DNA of 35,668 bases from an uncultured Microbacterium sp. (GCA_937988695.1 CALKHM010000062.1:1-35668), one strand, 5' to 3'. Shown: positions 25,143-33,727, numbered from the stretch's first letter. A program made the numbers and translations. Notes: generated from the letters alone by a model not told the origin.

Positions 25143-26461
25143 CCCCCGGGCACGCGCAGGTCGCGGAGCTGTTCTCGGCGCGGGCGACGATCGAACGGTG
25201 GCTGCGGTTCGAGATCGCGCTGGCACGGGTCGAGGCCGACCACGCAATCATCCCGGCCGCCGCCGCCGACGCCATCGCGGCAGTCGGCGTCGACGACCTC
25301 GATCTCGAGGAGATCGCCCGCGGAGCCCAGCGCAGCCGGCACGCCGTCGTGCCGTTCGTGCGCGCACTGTCCCGAGCGGCCGGGTCGCACGGCGAATACG
25401 TGCACTGGGGGTCGACCTCGCAGGACGTGATGGACGTGGGCAAGGTCCTCGCCGTCCGCGAGGCCGACATCCTCATGGACTCCGCGCTGACACGTCTTCT
25501 GACAGCGCTCGCCGAGCTCGCGGATCGCCATCGCTCCACGCTTATGCCCGGTCGCACGGCCGGGCAGTTCGCCACCCCGATCACGTTCGGCGGGAAGGTC
25601 GCGGGCTGGGCGGACGAAGTGCTCCGCGAGATGCAGGCGTTCGACGGCGTGCGCAGCATCGTGCTCACGGGCCAGCTGGGCGGAACGACCGGCCAGCATG
25701 CGGTGTTCGGCTCCCTCGGTCCGGCGATCCGCGACGAGGTCTGCACGCGATTGGGGCTGACGGCGCCGCTGGTCACCTGGCACACCTCACGTGACCGCTT
25801 CGTGCGCTGGGCGTTCCACTGTGCGATGGTCGCCGGAGCGCTGGGGCGTATCGCTGCCGAGATCATGAACCTGCAGCGCAGCGAGATCGCCGAGCTGGCG
25901 GAACCCTTCGACAGCCTGCAGGTCGGCTCCAGCGCCATGCCGCACAAGCGCAATCCGACGATCACAGCGACCCTGATGGCATCCGTGTCGATGGTCGAAG
26001 CCGAGTTCGGAGCGGCGCTGAGCACCTGGCGCGGTCTGCACGAGCGCGACAAGTCGCAGTTCGGCGTCGAGGACGAGTACCTTCCCAGTATCACCACCAG
26101 GACGCTCGACCAGATCCCGCAGCTGATCCATGTCGTGGAGAACCTCGGAGTGGACGCTGAGGCGATGAGCCGGGATCTGGACCGTGACGGGCGTACGGTC
26201 TGGTCTGAGATGCTGCTGTACCACGTCGCGCAGACGCACGGTCGCGCCACCGCGCACGAGCTCATCCGCAACGCATCGGGCGCATGGCGACCCGGACGAG
26301 ACCTTCCGCGGATTCTCGCCGCCGATGCGGCCATCGCTCCGGCCGTCATCCCGGATGTCCTCCCCGACCAGCAGACCCGGGATCGGATCCTCGCCGCCGG
26401 CGCCGCGGTCGTCGATCGAGTTCTGGCAGAGATCCGAGACCATGTGAGAGGTAAGCAATGA
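25139..26461 (+). CDS. Lyase of the fumarase/adenylosuccinate lyase superfamily (PcaB-like)
   Basis: A 440-residue enzyme of the aspartase/fumarase superfamily, which removes a group beta to a carboxylate or does the reverse, including cycloisomerisation in PcaB. The signature GSSAMPHKRNP (263-273) carries the catalytic serine loop; EYVHWGSTSQDVMD and GRTAGQFATPITFGGKVAGW (with QLGGTTGQHAVFG) are the other two conserved regions, in the PcaB/adenylosuccinate lyase style. Length equals 3-carboxy-cis,cis-muconate cycloisomerases and adenylosuccinate lyases (about 430-470). Context, not purine genes, argues against purB. C-N lyases for aspartate-derived chelators belong to the same superfamily. 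The gene overlaps both neighbours by ATGA. Confidence 0.88.
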   Translation: MTPGHAQVAELFSARATIERWLRFEIALARVEADHAIIPAAAADAIAAVGVDDLDLEEIARGAQRSRHAVVPFVRALSRAAGSHGEYVHWGSTSQDVMDVGKVLAVREADILMDSALTRLLTALAELADRHRSTLMPGRTAGQFATPITFGGKVAGWADEVLREMQAFDGVRSIVLTGQLGGTTGQHAVFGSLGPAIRDEVCTRLGLTAPLVTWHTSRDRFVRWAFHCAMVAGALGRIAAEIMNLQRSEIAELAEPFDSLQVGSSAMPHKRNPTITATLMASVSMVEAEFGAALSTWRGLHERDKSQFGVEDEYLPSITTRTLDQIPQLIHVVENLGVDAEAMSRDLDRDGRTVWSEMLLYHVAQTHGRATAHELIRNASGAWRPGRDLPRILAADAAIAPAVIPDVLPDQQTRDRILAAGAAVVDRVLAEIRDHVRGKQ

Positions 26462-27570
26462 AGGTAGCCGGCATCAGCGTCGAGGCGGTCGTCGTTCCAT
26501 TCGAGAAGCCGTTCCGAGGCAGCAGCTATTCCGTCGTATCGCGTCGAGTGCTCATCGCGCGCGTCACCCTCGACGACGGCACGGTCGCGGTCTGCCACTC
26601 GGGCAACGGCCACGAGGACGCCCCGCTCGTCGCGAAGCTCGCGACCGAGATCGGACAGCTGATGGTCGGCAAGTCGCTGCACAGCGTGGAGCAGAACTGG
26701 GCGCAGCTGTTCGACATCGCGGGCCCGGTGCAGTCGCCCTGGCGGCAGCGCAACCTCACCCACGCGATCGCCACGGTGGACACGGCCCTGTGGCACGCTC
26801 TCGGCGTCACCACCGAACAGCCGCTGTGCAGGCTGCTCGGAAGCGACCCCAACCCGATCCCGGCGATGTACATCGGTGGCTACTACGGCGAGGGCACGCC
26901 CCGGGAGGACGTCGAGGACGCGATCGAGTTCGTCAAGGCCTCCGGTGTCGCGGCCGTCAAGCTGAAGGTCGGAAACCCCGACGTCGACCTTGACATCGAG
27001 AAGCTGCGGCTCACCCGCGAGCTCGGCGGCGACGAGCTGCAGATCGTGTGCGATGCGAACGGCGGCTGGGACCTGCGCACCGCGCGCCGCTTCGCCGATG
27101 CCGCCGTCGACTACCGCATCGAGTGGCTCGAGGAGCCCGTGCACTGGCACTCGGATGTCGACGGCATGCGCCTCATGCGAGCCAACGGCAAGGTGGAGAT
27201 CGGCGCCGGACAGAGCGAGACCTCCCCGCAGCGGGCCGCCAAGCTCATCATGGACGGTGCCGTCGATGTGGTGAACTTCGATGCGTCCTGGGGCGGGGGC
27301 GTCACAGGGTGGCGCAAGGTCGCCGGCATCGCCGAGCTCAGCGGGGTCCGCGTCGCCCACCACTCCGAGCCCCAGCTCGGCATGCACCTGCTGGCCGGCA
27401 TCCGGCATCGTGGCTACGTCGAGATCTACGAGCCGGAACGCGACCCGGTGTGGTACCAGATGGTCGACGCGCCCCCGGTGGTCGGCGGCGCGATCGTCGC
27501 CCCATACGGACCGGGCCTCGGCCTGACCATCGACGAGTCGTTCGTCAAGCGCTACCGCGTCGACGCGTAG
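26458..27570 (+). CDS. Mandelate racemase/muconate lactonizing enzyme family protein, paralogue 1
   Basis: A 370-residue enolase-superfamily enzyme: an N-terminal capping domain (to about 125) and a TIM barrel. The general base motif KxK is VKLKVG (Lys168, Lys170). Metal ligands Asp199 (CDANGGW) and Glu225 (WLEEPV) are clear. At the third-ligand position the motif reads IGAGQSET: Gln252 occupies the usual Glu slot, with Glu254 two residues later. His301/His302 (VAHHSEPQ) lie on the opposite strand, as in the MR subgroup. The reaction always begins with proton abstraction next to a carboxylate, then dehydration, racemisation or cycloisomerisation. The substrate is unknown. The start overlaps the lyase stop by ATGA. 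Confidence 0.88.
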   Translation: MKVAGISVEAVVVPFEKPFRGSSYSVVSRRVLIARVTLDDGTVAVCHSGNGHEDAPLVAKLATEIGQLMVGKSLHSVEQNWAQLFDIAGPVQSPWRQRNLTHAIATVDTALWHALGVTTEQPLCRLLGSDPNPIPAMYIGGYYGEGTPREDVEDAIEFVKASGVAAVKLKVGNPDVDLDIEKLRLTRELGGDELQIVCDANGGWDLRTARRFADAAVDYRIEWLEEPVHWHSDVDGMRLMRANGKVEIGAGQSETSPQRAAKLIMDGAVDVVNFDASWGGGVTGWRKVAGIAELSGVRVAHHSEPQLGMHLLAGIRHRGYVEIYEPERDPVWYQMVDAPPVVGGAIVAPYGPGLGLTIDESFVKRYRVDA

Positions 27571-27579
27571 CCGTTCGCC

Positions 27580-28806
27580 ATGCCGGCCACCCAACGCCTT
27601 GTCAACGGCGCCAGCCACGCCGTGGGCTTCTTCGTGCTGCTCGGATTCGGCCTCGCTTCCCCGGTGCTGCCACTGCTGGCCGGTGACCTGGGACTCACAG
27701 TGGCCAGCATCGGTGCGGCCGTAGCCGCGTTCGCCGTCGGCCGGCTCATCTTCGGTCTTGGATCCCTGTTCGGGCTGACCGAGATGCGGCACATGCTGCA
27801 CCTCGGCTGGCTGGTCGGAGGATGCCTGCTGACAGCGGCGGCAGCGGCCTGGTGCGCCCTGGCCCCGGATGCCGTCCAGCTCATCGCCGCCCGTGCGCTG
27901 CAGGGGATCGGCTCGGCGATGGCAATGCTTGCGGCATCGATCCGGCCCTTCGTCCTCGACGACGACGACGCCCTCGGACGCCGGGTCGGCAATCAGCAGA
28001 CGGTGTTCCTGCTTGGAACCGCCATCGGCCCGATCATCGGCGGCGCCCTGGGCCAGTTCGCGGGGCTCCATGCGCCGTTCTGGGTCACTGCCGCCCTCGC
28101 ACTGTGCGGCATCCCCTGCGGGCTCGTCGCTCACCGGCTGGGTGCTCGTCTGGGCACCGTCGCTCCGGATCCCGCCGTCGAGTCCCGCCCCGCGGCATCC
28201 CGTCGTCTGTTCCTGGCGGTGCCGGCCACCGCGGCCGCCCTCGTCATCGTCGCGGTCGCCAACGGAAACCGCAGCGGCTTCCGGACGACGTTCTTCCCGC
28301 TCTGGGGGAATGATGTGCTGCGCATGTCCGAGACGATGATCGGCGTGGCACTGAGCGTCGGAGCCCTGGGGTTCTTATCGTTCGCCGTCGTCGGCAGGCT
28401 CGTCGATCGCCTGGGTGCAGCACCGGTCCTCGCTGCCGGCGGGGCGCTGCTGGCTCTCGCAAGCGGTCTCATCCTGGTCTTTCCCGCCGTGTGGGCGGGT
28501 TTCGTCTCGATGACCCTCTCGACGATCGGCGCGAGCAGCGCCGTCGTCGCCGCCAGCACGCTCATCCTCGCGGCGGGAAGAGGCTCGCGGCGGTTGATCG
28601 GCATACGCAACCAGCGGGTCGCCACCGACGTCGGAATGTTCTTGGGACCGCTCCTCGTGGGTGTCGCCCTGGGGGGCTGGGGATACACAGGAGCCCTTAT
28701 GGCTCTGACCATCGCTGGCCTCGCCGTCATGCTCGCCGCTTTTGCGGTACGACCGGACACACGCTCGGCCGCGCGTTCGGCCATGGCTCAGGAGGACCCG
28801 ACATGA
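27580..28806 (+). CDS. MFS transporter
   Basis: A 408-residue major facilitator with about twelve hydrophobic segments, for example FFVLLGFGLASPVLPLLAG, the second-helix region SIGAAVAAFAVGRLIFGLGS, LIAARALQGIGSAMAMLAAS and MFLGPLLVGVALGGWGY. The motif after helix 4 (RALQGIGSAMAM) and the polar central loop (about 188-210) fit drug:H+ antiporter-like 12-TM families; motif A is poorly conserved (FGLGSLFGLTEMRHM). No Shine-Dalgarno is evident nine bases after the preceding stop, so translation is probably coupled. Embedded among enolase-family genes, it may be a second importer of the substrate or an exporter of a toxic intermediate. The stop overlaps the next ATG. Confidence 0.88.
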   Translation: MPATQRLVNGASHAVGFFVLLGFGLASPVLPLLAGDLGLTVASIGAAVAAFAVGRLIFGLGSLFGLTEMRHMLHLGWLVGGCLLTAAAAAWCALAPDAVQLIAARALQGIGSAMAMLAASIRPFVLDDDDALGRRVGNQQTVFLLGTAIGPIIGGALGQFAGLHAPFWVTAALALCGIPCGLVAHRLGARLGTVAPDPAVESRPAASRRLFLAVPATAAALVIVAVANGNRSGFRTTFFPLWGNDVLRMSETMIGVALSVGALGFLSFAVVGRLVDRLGAAPVLAAGGALLALASGLILVFPAVWAGFVSMTLSTIGASSAVVAASTLILAAGRGSRRLIGIRNQRVATDVGMFLGPLLVGVALGGWGYTGALMALTIAGLAVMLAAFAVRPDTRSAARSAMAQEDPT

Positions 28807-29909
28807 AGATCGTCAAGATCGACGCGAGCTGGTATCAGGCACCGTTCGCGCGTCCCATCGCGAACAGCACGTTCACGTACAGCGCCAGCAACAAGGTGGT
28901 CGTGCGCATCCACACCGACGATGGCCTGGTCGGAACGGGATGGACCAACGGCACCGGGCTGGCCATGGCGATCGCCCAGGACATGGGGGAGCGCATCGTC
29001 GGCCGCGACCCCCTCGATCGCGCCGCAGCTCTGGCCCCGCTCGCCGATGACAAGGTCTACGGGCGCGGCGGCCTGTCGGCGAAGTCTCGCAGCGCCATCG
29101 ACATCGCGCTCTGGGACATCGCCGGCCAAGCGGGTGGGATGTCGCTTCATCGCATGCTCGGAGCGCACCGGGACCGCGTGCCTGCGTATGTCGCGGGCGG
29201 CTACTACGCGGAGGGCAAGGATCTCGGCTCTCTCGCCGACGAGGCGCTCGCCGCGCTGGCCCTCGGAGCACGCGCCTTCAAGATGAAGATCGGTCTCGCC
29301 GACCCCCAACGGGACCTCGCGCGTGTCGCGGCGGTGCGCTCGGCCGTGGGACCGGACGTGGCCCTCCTCGTCGATGCGAACGGTGGCTACGACCGTGCCA
29401 CCGCCCAGCTCATGGCCGACGGCCTGCGAGAGCTCGACATCGCCTGGTTCGAGGAGCCGATCGACTCCCGCGACGTCGAGGGCCAGGCGGCGCTGCGGGC
29501 CTCGGCCGGCATCCCCATCGCCTCGGGTGAGAGCGAGCACTCGCTGCACGAGATGCGGTACGCGATCCGCGCGCACGCGATGGACGTCCTCAACGCCGAC
29601 GCGCAGTGCGTGGACGGGATCACCGGATGGGTGGCCGCATCCCGGATGGCCGCCGAGGAAGGCATCCGGGTCGCGCCGCACGGCGACCAGGAGCTGCACG
29701 TGCACCTGGCCGCGGCCGTCTCGCACGGGACGTTCGTTGAGTACTACCAGGGAGTGAACGCGCTGCGTGAGGAGATGTTCCTCGAACGGCTCGAGCTCAA
29801 CGACGACGGCACGGTGAGCCCGCCCGACCGTCCGGGGCTGGGCTTCGTGTTCGACGAGGAACGGCTGGCGAGGTTCCGGCGGGGCGCTCTGGAGACGAGG
29901 ACGACATGA
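28803..29909 (+). CDS. Mandelate racemase/muconate lactonizing enzyme family protein, paralogue 2
   Basis: A 368-residue enolase-superfamily enzyme with a full canonical catalytic set: KxK in FKMKIG (Lys160, Lys162), metal ligands Asp191 (LVDANGGYD), Glu217 (WFEEPI) and Glu243 (IASGESEH), and barrel His293 (APHGDQELH). The N-terminal capping domain includes YSASNKVVVRIHTDDGLVGTGWTNG. This arrangement (Lys on strand 2, His on strand 7) is that of the mandelate-racemase subgroup, which contains many acid-sugar dehydratases and racemases. It shares the GxSEx pattern with paralogue 1 but is clearly diverged, so the two probably perform different steps. It overlaps both flanking genes by ATGA. Confidence 0.9.
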   Translation: MKIVKIDASWYQAPFARPIANSTFTYSASNKVVVRIHTDDGLVGTGWTNGTGLAMAIAQDMGERIVGRDPLDRAAALAPLADDKVYGRGGLSAKSRSAIDIALWDIAGQAGGMSLHRMLGAHRDRVPAYVAGGYYAEGKDLGSLADEALAALALGARAFKMKIGLADPQRDLARVAAVRSAVGPDVALLVDANGGYDRATAQLMADGLRELDIAWFEEPIDSRDVEGQAALRASAGIPIASGESEHSLHEMRYAIRAHAMDVLNADAQCVDGITGWVAASRMAAEEGIRVAPHGDQELHVHLAAAVSHGTFVEYYQGVNALREEMFLERLELNDDGTVSPPDRPGLGFVFDEERLARFRRGALETRTT

Positions 29910-31063
29910 GGATCCAGTCCATCCAGCCGATCGCCGTCGACCGCTATCTGTTCGTCGAGGTGCGCACCGTCAACGGCATCGTCGGCCTCGGGGAGGCGAG
30001 CGCCTGGGCGCATCATCCCGAGACGGCCCAGGCGATCCGGTCGATCGCGGCCGTGCTCGAGGGGGAGGACCCCCGCAAGATCGAGCGGCACTGGCAGTTC
30101 CTGCACCGCGCCGCCCACTTCCGCGGGGCCGTGCTCGGCGCGGCGATCGGTGCGATCGACATCGCCCTGTGGGACATCCTCGGTCAGGACCTCGAGGTGC
30201 CCATCCACGTCCTCCTCGGCGGCGCAGTCCGCGATCGCGCCCGGGTCTATGCGCACGTCTGGGGCTCCACGAAGGACGAGCTGGTCTCAGGCATCGAGAA
30301 CGCGGTCGCCCGCGGATACACGGCTGTGGGCCATCTCAGCCCGTTCTCCGACGTCGACCTCGCCACTCCGGTCTCGGCGAGCCCGACGCGGCGGGTGACG
30401 GAGGCGATCGATGCGACTCGTGCGTTCCGTGGTGCCGCCGGTGACGATGTCGATCTCTGCATCGAGGTGCACCGGCGGATGACGTTCGCCGAGGCGCTCC
30501 AGTTCCTCCACGGCGTCCAGGATCTGCGGCCCATGTTCGTGGAAGATCCGCTCACCCACGACAACATCGACGAGATGGCCGATCTCGCGGCGCGCACGGC
30601 GGTGCCGATGGCGACCGGTGAACGCTTCACGAGCATCTGGGACTTCCAGATGCTGCTGCGACGTCGCGGTGCGGAGTACCTGCGGCCGGACCCCGGTCTG
30701 CTCGGCGGGATCACCGGGCTGCGCAAGGTCGCCGCGCTCGCCGAGGCCCATCACGCCCGGCTCGTCCCACACAATCCGATGGGGCCCGTCATCACGGCGG
30801 CGTCGCTGCACGTGGCGGCATCGAGCGCGGCGTTCTCGATCCAGGAGTACCCAGAGCATCAGGTGGGCGCCGACTACTTCGCAAGCCCGCCGGCGAAGGA
30901 GATCGTCGAGGGGGCCACCGAGCCCGTCGATGGCTTCCTGGCGATTCCCGCCACTCCCGGTCTGGGGCTGCGCCTGCGGGCAGATGTTGCGGAGCGGTTC
31001 CCGGCGCGGCAGGCGTCGCTGCGGTCCCGACGGTTCGACGACGGGGGAATGGCCGAGCTGTGA
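29906..31063 (+). CDS. Galactonate-dehydratase-like enolase superfamily enzyme, paralogue 3
   Basis: A 385-residue protein aligned by eye with E. coli galactonate dehydratase: FVEVRTVNGIVGLGEAS, AIGAIDIALWDILGQDLEVPIHVLLGG, FVEDPL, ATGERF and AEAHHARLVPHNPMGP. Galactonate dehydratase has Asp-x-His at the first metal ligand; here it is CIEVHRR, giving Glu187 and His189. Glu213 and Glu239 supply the other ligands, and His289 is the second acid/base. No KxK is present (AVGHLSPF instead), consistent with a His-His acid-sugar dehydratase rather than an MR-type enzyme. A C-terminal tail of about 20 residues (QASLRSRRFDDGGMAEL) is extra. It is the last gene of the operon and is followed by hairpins. 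Confidence 0.9.
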   Translation: MRIQSIQPIAVDRYLFVEVRTVNGIVGLGEASAWAHHPETAQAIRSIAAVLEGEDPRKIERHWQFLHRAAHFRGAVLGAAIGAIDIALWDILGQDLEVPIHVLLGGAVRDRARVYAHVWGSTKDELVSGIENAVARGYTAVGHLSPFSDVDLATPVSASPTRRVTEAIDATRAFRGAAGDDVDLCIEVHRRMTFAEALQFLHGVQDLRPMFVEDPLTHDNIDEMADLAARTAVPMATGERFTSIWDFQMLLRRRGAEYLRPDPGLLGGITGLRKVAALAEAHHARLVPHNPMGPVITAASLHVAASSAAFSIQEYPEHQVGADYFASPPAKEIVEGATEPVDGFLAIPATPGLGLRLRADVAERFPARQASLRSRRFDDGGMAEL

Positions 31064-31064
31064 G

Positions 31065-31115
31065 CCGCGGCGGTGGCGCCGCGGGCAACCGTCCTCCCCG
31101 CGGATCGAGCGGGGA
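31065..31115 (+). terminator. Two consecutive hairpins at the end of the catabolic operon
   Basis: CCGCGGCG (31065-31072) pairs with CGCCGCGG (31077-31084) across a four-base loop, one base after the last operon stop codon. TCCCCGC (31095-31101) pairs with GCGGGGA (31109-31115) across seven bases. There is no U-tract, as is common for actinobacterial terminators. The position supports operon termination here, before the DUF218 remnant. Confidence 0.6.
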
Positions 31116-31130
31116 AGCTACGCCGGCGGC

Positions 31131-31735
31131 GTGCGTGCTCGACTTCTCGCCGCTGCACTCCTGACGGCCGGTGGTGTGCTCGCGTGGGGCGAGCTGGTGA
31201 ACGAGCGGGCCAGCCGGCGCGGGCTCGGGACCGCTCCGCGCGTGTCCGGCACGCAGGCCGTCGTGGTGCTGGGGTTCGGCAATCGCGGTCGGCGCGCGAA
31301 CCTCGTGAACAGATATCGGGTGCGTGCCGGCATCCGTTCTCTCGACCCGGCGGCCCCCCGCCGCGTGCTCGTGCTGTGCGGCGGGGCGGTGGCCGGTCCC
31401 GAGCCGGAGGCCGACATCATGGCCCGCTACGCGCGAGACGAGTGCGGCCACGCCGGTCCGCTGCTGCTGGAGCGCGAGAGCACGACGACCTGGGAGAACA
31501 TCCGCGACGTGGTCCCCCTCATCGAGGACGTCGACGCGATCGCCATCGTCTGTCTCCGACCCGCTGCACGCTGAGAAGGGACGGCTGTATCTGCGGATGC
31601 TACGGCCCGACATCGCCGATCGGCTCGTGCGTGGCCGGGAGTACCGGCTCGGCGGGCTGACGCTGTTCAAACCGGTCGCGGCGATCGCGGGCCTCGTCGG
31701 ACTGCGGCGTGCGCGTCGCGGCTGTGCCCAGTGCG
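31131..31735 (+). pseudogene. DUF218/YdcF-like membrane-associated protein, frameshifted
   Basis: The first frame (GTG 31131 to TGA 31574) gives VRARLLAAALLTAGGVLAWG (N-terminal hydrophobic anchor), TQAVVVLGFGNRG, VLVLCGGAVAGPEPEADIMARYARDECG, LLLERESTTTWENIRDVV and DVDAIAIV, all DUF218 hallmarks. Then it stops early. The family continuation SDPLHAEKGRLYLRMLRPD is found in the +1 frame directly after a tandem duplication GTCTGTCT (31548-31555); deleting four bases restores ATC-GTC-TCC-GAC. The second frame has no stop near the expected C-terminus (about 31735) and stays open antisense through the next gene. The family includes YdcF and SanA-like envelope proteins. A sequencing error is possible, although this was Illumina-based. 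Confidence 0.7.
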
Positions 31736-31827
31736 GGATGCTGCCCCGACAGCCCCGCAGACTGAGCGCCGTTGATGGTCGAGGTGCCCGGTCGAAGCCG
31801 AGAAGCCTTCGCGCTGGAGGGGTATGG

Positions 31828-33708
31828 TCATCGTTGCGGGAGGAGCACCGAGTCGAAGAACTCCGCGAGTTCGTCTCGGTCCTGCAATCGGAGAACGGTC
31901 GAGATGTATTGGTCCGGGCGCACCACGACCATGCAACCCGTCGTGCGGTCCAGGCCCCGGGCAGCGTAGATGTCGCGTGCGAGCTTCGTCACGGCGCTGA
32001 AGGTCTTCTCGTAGTCGGTCAGACCCAGACGCCCCTTGCGCGGCAGCAGCAGGCGTGGAAGAGCGCCCAACTCGACGTCGTCGTGCGAGCGCTGGAACAC
32101 CGCGCGCACATCAATCACGTCGTCGATGTCTGCGCGTTGCGGGGTGTGACGGACGATAGGGGAGGTGGGCGCCTCGGTCAGCCAGCGGCAGAGCTCGAAG
32201 ACCTCTTCCTCGTCTTGACCGGCGAACAGATATAGTCTCCAGCGGCCATCAGCGCGTGCTGCGTGTCCAAGCTCGACCTGCCGTCCGTCTGCCACTCTCG
32301 TCACGGGTGCCGAATGGAAGCGCGTGCCAATCTCGAGCCCCGTCGCGAGGCTCTGGGCCGCATCGGAGTCCGTTAGCGGAGACAGGCGGTAGCGGGTGGC
32401 GACACCCGCCGTGAAGCGTCCGTGTTCGACGTAATACTGTTCGAGCTCTTCCGAACCGACGCCACCGTGGGCTGGATCGGGAGCCGACGCCATCATGGCC
32501 GACCATTCGCGGTCGAACGCGATCAGCTCCTGCGCGATCGGGTGTCGTTCGCTGGAGTAAGTGTGCAGAAGCGTCTGGTCACTCAGGCCACGGAGTACGG
32601 CAGCGAGCTTCCAGCCGAGGTTGAACGCATCCTGCATGGAAACGTTCATGCCCTGGCCCGCCTTCGCGCTGTGGGTGTGACAGGCATCTCCGGCGATGAA
32701 CACGTGAGGGTCGCCACCGCGACCGGCCGTGTCATCGAAGGCGTCTGTCACGCGCTGCGCGACCTCATAGATCGAGAACCAGACGGTCTCTGCCGCCTCT
32801 ATCGAATATGGCTGGAGCACGCGGTTCGCGACAGCGAGGACGTCCTCGGCGGTCATTGCGTGCACGACCGTTCGGCTCGCCTCGGTCACTTCTCCAAGAT
32901 CGACATAGAGACGTACAAGGTATCCGCCCTCTCGAGGGATGAGAAGAATGTTTCCCGCATCGGCAGACTGGATCGCTGATTTGAATCGGATGTCGGGAAA
33001 GTCTGTCAGGGGAAGAATATCCATGACACCCCACGCATGATTCGCTGTGGTCCCGTGGAGTTCACGACCGATCGACTTGCGAACCTTGCTTCGGGCGCCG
33101 TCGCAGCCGACGACATAGCGGGCGCGGATCGTCAGCGGAGCATCCGCCAATTCGTCATGGAGTGTCACCGTTACCGGATAGTCCGCTGTCGGATCCACCG
33201 TGAGCGCACGGAAGTCCAGACTGTATTCCGGCGAGAGGTGCGTCTGACTGCGCTGCATCGATCGCAGCAGGTAATCATGAATGCGCGCTTGGTTCACGAT
33301 GACGTGCGGGAATTCCGAGAGATCGTCGGCGGTGTCTTGGACACGGCCGGTACGAGTGATCCCTCCTGCGGCAGGATCTGGATGCCAGAATGCCGTCTCG
33401 TTGACCCAGTACGCCTCGTTCAGCAATTGATCGGCGAGCCCGAAAGCCTCGAACATCTCGACCGTCCGGCAGGCGATGCCGTCCGCTTGACCGAGTTGCA
33501 GAGGGCCAGGCTTGCGCTCGATGATGCGGGTCGTTATCGATGGGAACCCCGCGAGCTGGGCTGCCAGGACGAGCCCGGCCGGCCCGCATCCGACGATGAG
33601 CACGTCGACCTCGTCGGGGAGATCCGGGCGGAGGATGCCGGCGTGGCCGGCCCGTGACGGACTCATCACCGGGTCACCGGGGTGGAAGCCGTTGAGGTAG
33701 TACTGCAC
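31828..33708 (-). CDS. FAD-dependent aromatic monooxygenase (phenol 2-monooxygenase type)
   Basis: A 626-residue class A flavoprotein hydroxylase; such enzymes use NAD(P)H and O2 to hydroxylate phenolic rings ortho to the hydroxyl. The FAD dinucleotide motif is VLIVGCGPAGLVLAAQ, the DG motif GCDGARSKVRKSIG, and the GD motif VFIAGDACHTHSAKAGQGMNVSMQDAFNLGWKLA. The C-terminal part (about 440-626; GTRFHSAPV, WRLYLFAG, VVVRPDQYISTVLRL) is the thioredoxin-like domain of the phenol-hydroxylase branch. The start is GTG at 33708 with GAAGGAG six bases away; the frame stays open further upstream without family sequence. It is divergent from an IclR regulator, and its DNA is less GC-rich (50-53% in lines 32881 and 32941) than the operon to its left. 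The aromatic substrate is unknown. Confidence 0.93.
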   Translation of the reverse strand: MQYYLNGFHPGDPVMSPSRAGHAGILRPDLPDEVDVLIVGCGPAGLVLAAQLAGFPSITTRIIERKPGPLQLGQADGIACRTVEMFEAFGLADQLLNEAYWVNETAFWHPDPAAGGITRTGRVQDTADDLSEFPHVIVNQARIHDYLLRSMQRSQTHLSPEYSLDFRALTVDPTADYPVTVTLHDELADAPLTIRARYVVGCDGARSKVRKSIGRELHGTTANHAWGVMDILPLTDFPDIRFKSAIQSADAGNILLIPREGGYLVRLYVDLGEVTEASRTVVHAMTAEDVLAVANRVLQPYSIEAAETVWFSIYEVAQRVTDAFDDTAGRGGDPHVFIAGDACHTHSAKAGQGMNVSMQDAFNLGWKLAAVLRGLSDQTLLHTYSSERHPIAQELIAFDREWSAMMASAPDPAHGGVGSEELEQYYVEHGRFTAGVATRYRLSPLTDSDAAQSLATGLEIGTRFHSAPVTRVADGRQVELGHAARADGRWRLYLFAGQDEEEVFELCRWLTEAPTSPIVRHTPQRADIDDVIDVRAVFQRSHDDVELGALPRLLLPRKGRLGLTDYEKTFSAVTKLARDIYAARGLDRTTGCMVVVRPDQYISTVLRLQDRDELAEFFDSVLLPQR

Positions 33709-33727
33709 GCGAACTCCTTCGGTCTCG

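Noticed and set aside
25063..28134. 1023-codon minus-strand frame opposite the lyase, enolase-family and MFS genes
   Set aside because: No domain is recognisable and the plus strand carries well-conserved enzymes throughout; it is an effect of high GC.
31574..32235. Continuation of the second DUF218 frame to 32235 as a real protein
   Set aside because: Beyond about 31735 the translation loses family character and lies antisense to the conserved monooxygenase C-terminus.
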